Below, in pieces: positions 63,879 through 64,000 of a stretch of 64,000 bases of DNA. Every line of letters begins with the position of its first letter. The stretch's first letter is position 1. The position numbers and the translations under genes were made by a program. The notes beneath the pieces are model-generated. The model saw only the letters and a list, made by a program, of their open reading frames with translations. It made no database searches and was not told where the DNA came from. This DNA comes from Psychroflexus sediminis (GTDB lineage: Bacteria > Bacteroidota > Bacteroidia > Flavobacteriales > Flavobacteriaceae), in NCBI RefSeq assembly GCF_900099815.1, contig NZ_FNCW01000005.1:186001-250000 (forward strand), in the 5' to 3' direction.

Positions 63879-64000
63879 AAATAATTATTTTGAATTAAAT
63901 ATAAGTTATATAGGAAGTTAAATGGAGTCTAAGGAGTAGTTTTTAGAATATTTTATAGACTCGGGGCGATCTCAAAACAAAAAACCCACCCTGCTTTAAG
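63879..64000. other. Right-edge non-coding stretch
   Basis: The region is AT-rich. It contains a TATATTTA sequence on the minus strand (about 63896-63903) that could be the promoter of the regulator gene, and AAAAAACCCACCCTGC at the very end that may be one arm of a terminator cut by the window. No gene is visible. Confidence 0.4.

Overview
The window is chromosomal DNA from a member of the Bacteroidota, almost certainly the family Flavobacteriaceae. The evidence is the low GC content, the recurring promoter -7 box TAnnTTTG a short way upstream of start codons, A-rich leaders without Shine-Dalgarno sequences, and a set of typical flavobacterial genes: fused SecDF, a split transketolase, BshC, CtlX, DUF4197, DUF2911, DUF6588 and DUF4295 proteins, and Cys-less L28 and L33. 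I see no rRNA, tRNA, insertion sequence, prophage, integrase or CRISPR array. It reads as stable core genome.

Layout. 1-3060: a truncated periplasmic parvulin-type isomerase, an SRPBCC protein and an OmpH/Skp-like chaperone. 3079-7029: guaB and an SLC12-like transporter. 7244-7421: a short zone dense in inverted repeats. 7422-13660: icmF (fused B12-dependent acyl-CoA mutase), a DUF4197 lipoprotein, an alpha/beta hydrolase, a BtuF-like protein without a signal peptide and an 8-Cys mini-protein. 13831-17002: thrS-infC-rpmI-rplT operon, with infC starting on a non-AUG codon. 17377-22537: htpG, TetR regulator plus ABC1 kinase, and a KAS III enzyme. 22615-30511: secDF, mdh, a DUF6588 protein, gyrB and a DUF2911 protein. 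30682-37343: PLP decarboxylase with bshC, rimO, ftsY and a ribosomal-protein cluster (L28, L33, DUF4295 protein). 37428-42735: a cinA/FAH/exonuclease operon, a BLUF photoreceptor and a two-gene transketolase. 42880-49429: tgt-lptF/G, a heptanucleotide tandem repeat, accA, dnaB and a secreted amidotransferase-like protein. 49434-55312: the kdsD-tatC-AhpD-like-membrane protein-lptB operon, divergent from recQ. 55364-63878: two amidinohydrolases (CtlX and DDAH-like), an M23 peptidase, ohr, meaB, PAP2 phosphatase, MATE pump, a GNAT-like protein and an NtrC-type regulator without a DNA-binding domain.

How the genes work together. Most are housekeeping: translation (thrS, infC, L20, L35, L28, L33, rimO, tgt), replication and topology (dnaB, gyrB, recQ), envelope biogenesis and export (secDF, tatC, ftsY, kdsD, lptB, lptF/G, OmpH), and central metabolism (mdh, guaB, accA, transketolase). 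B12-dependent acyl-CoA chemistry appears twice (icmF and meaB), with a possible corrinoid-binding protein nearby. BshC (bacillithiol) and Ohr form a thiol/peroxide defence theme.

The window shows no obvious large novel system. The observations most worth following are: the AUA start of infC; loss of structural-zinc cysteines in RecQ, Tgt, L28 and L33 together; seven genes that start with TTG; the symmetrical face-to-face promoter between recQ and kdsD; the HTH-less sigma-54 activator with GAFTSA in place of GAFTGA; the compact BLUF protein with a complete photochemical residue set; the duplicated 4-Cys mini-protein; the secreted amidotransferase-like protein; and several dispersed palindromic repeats.
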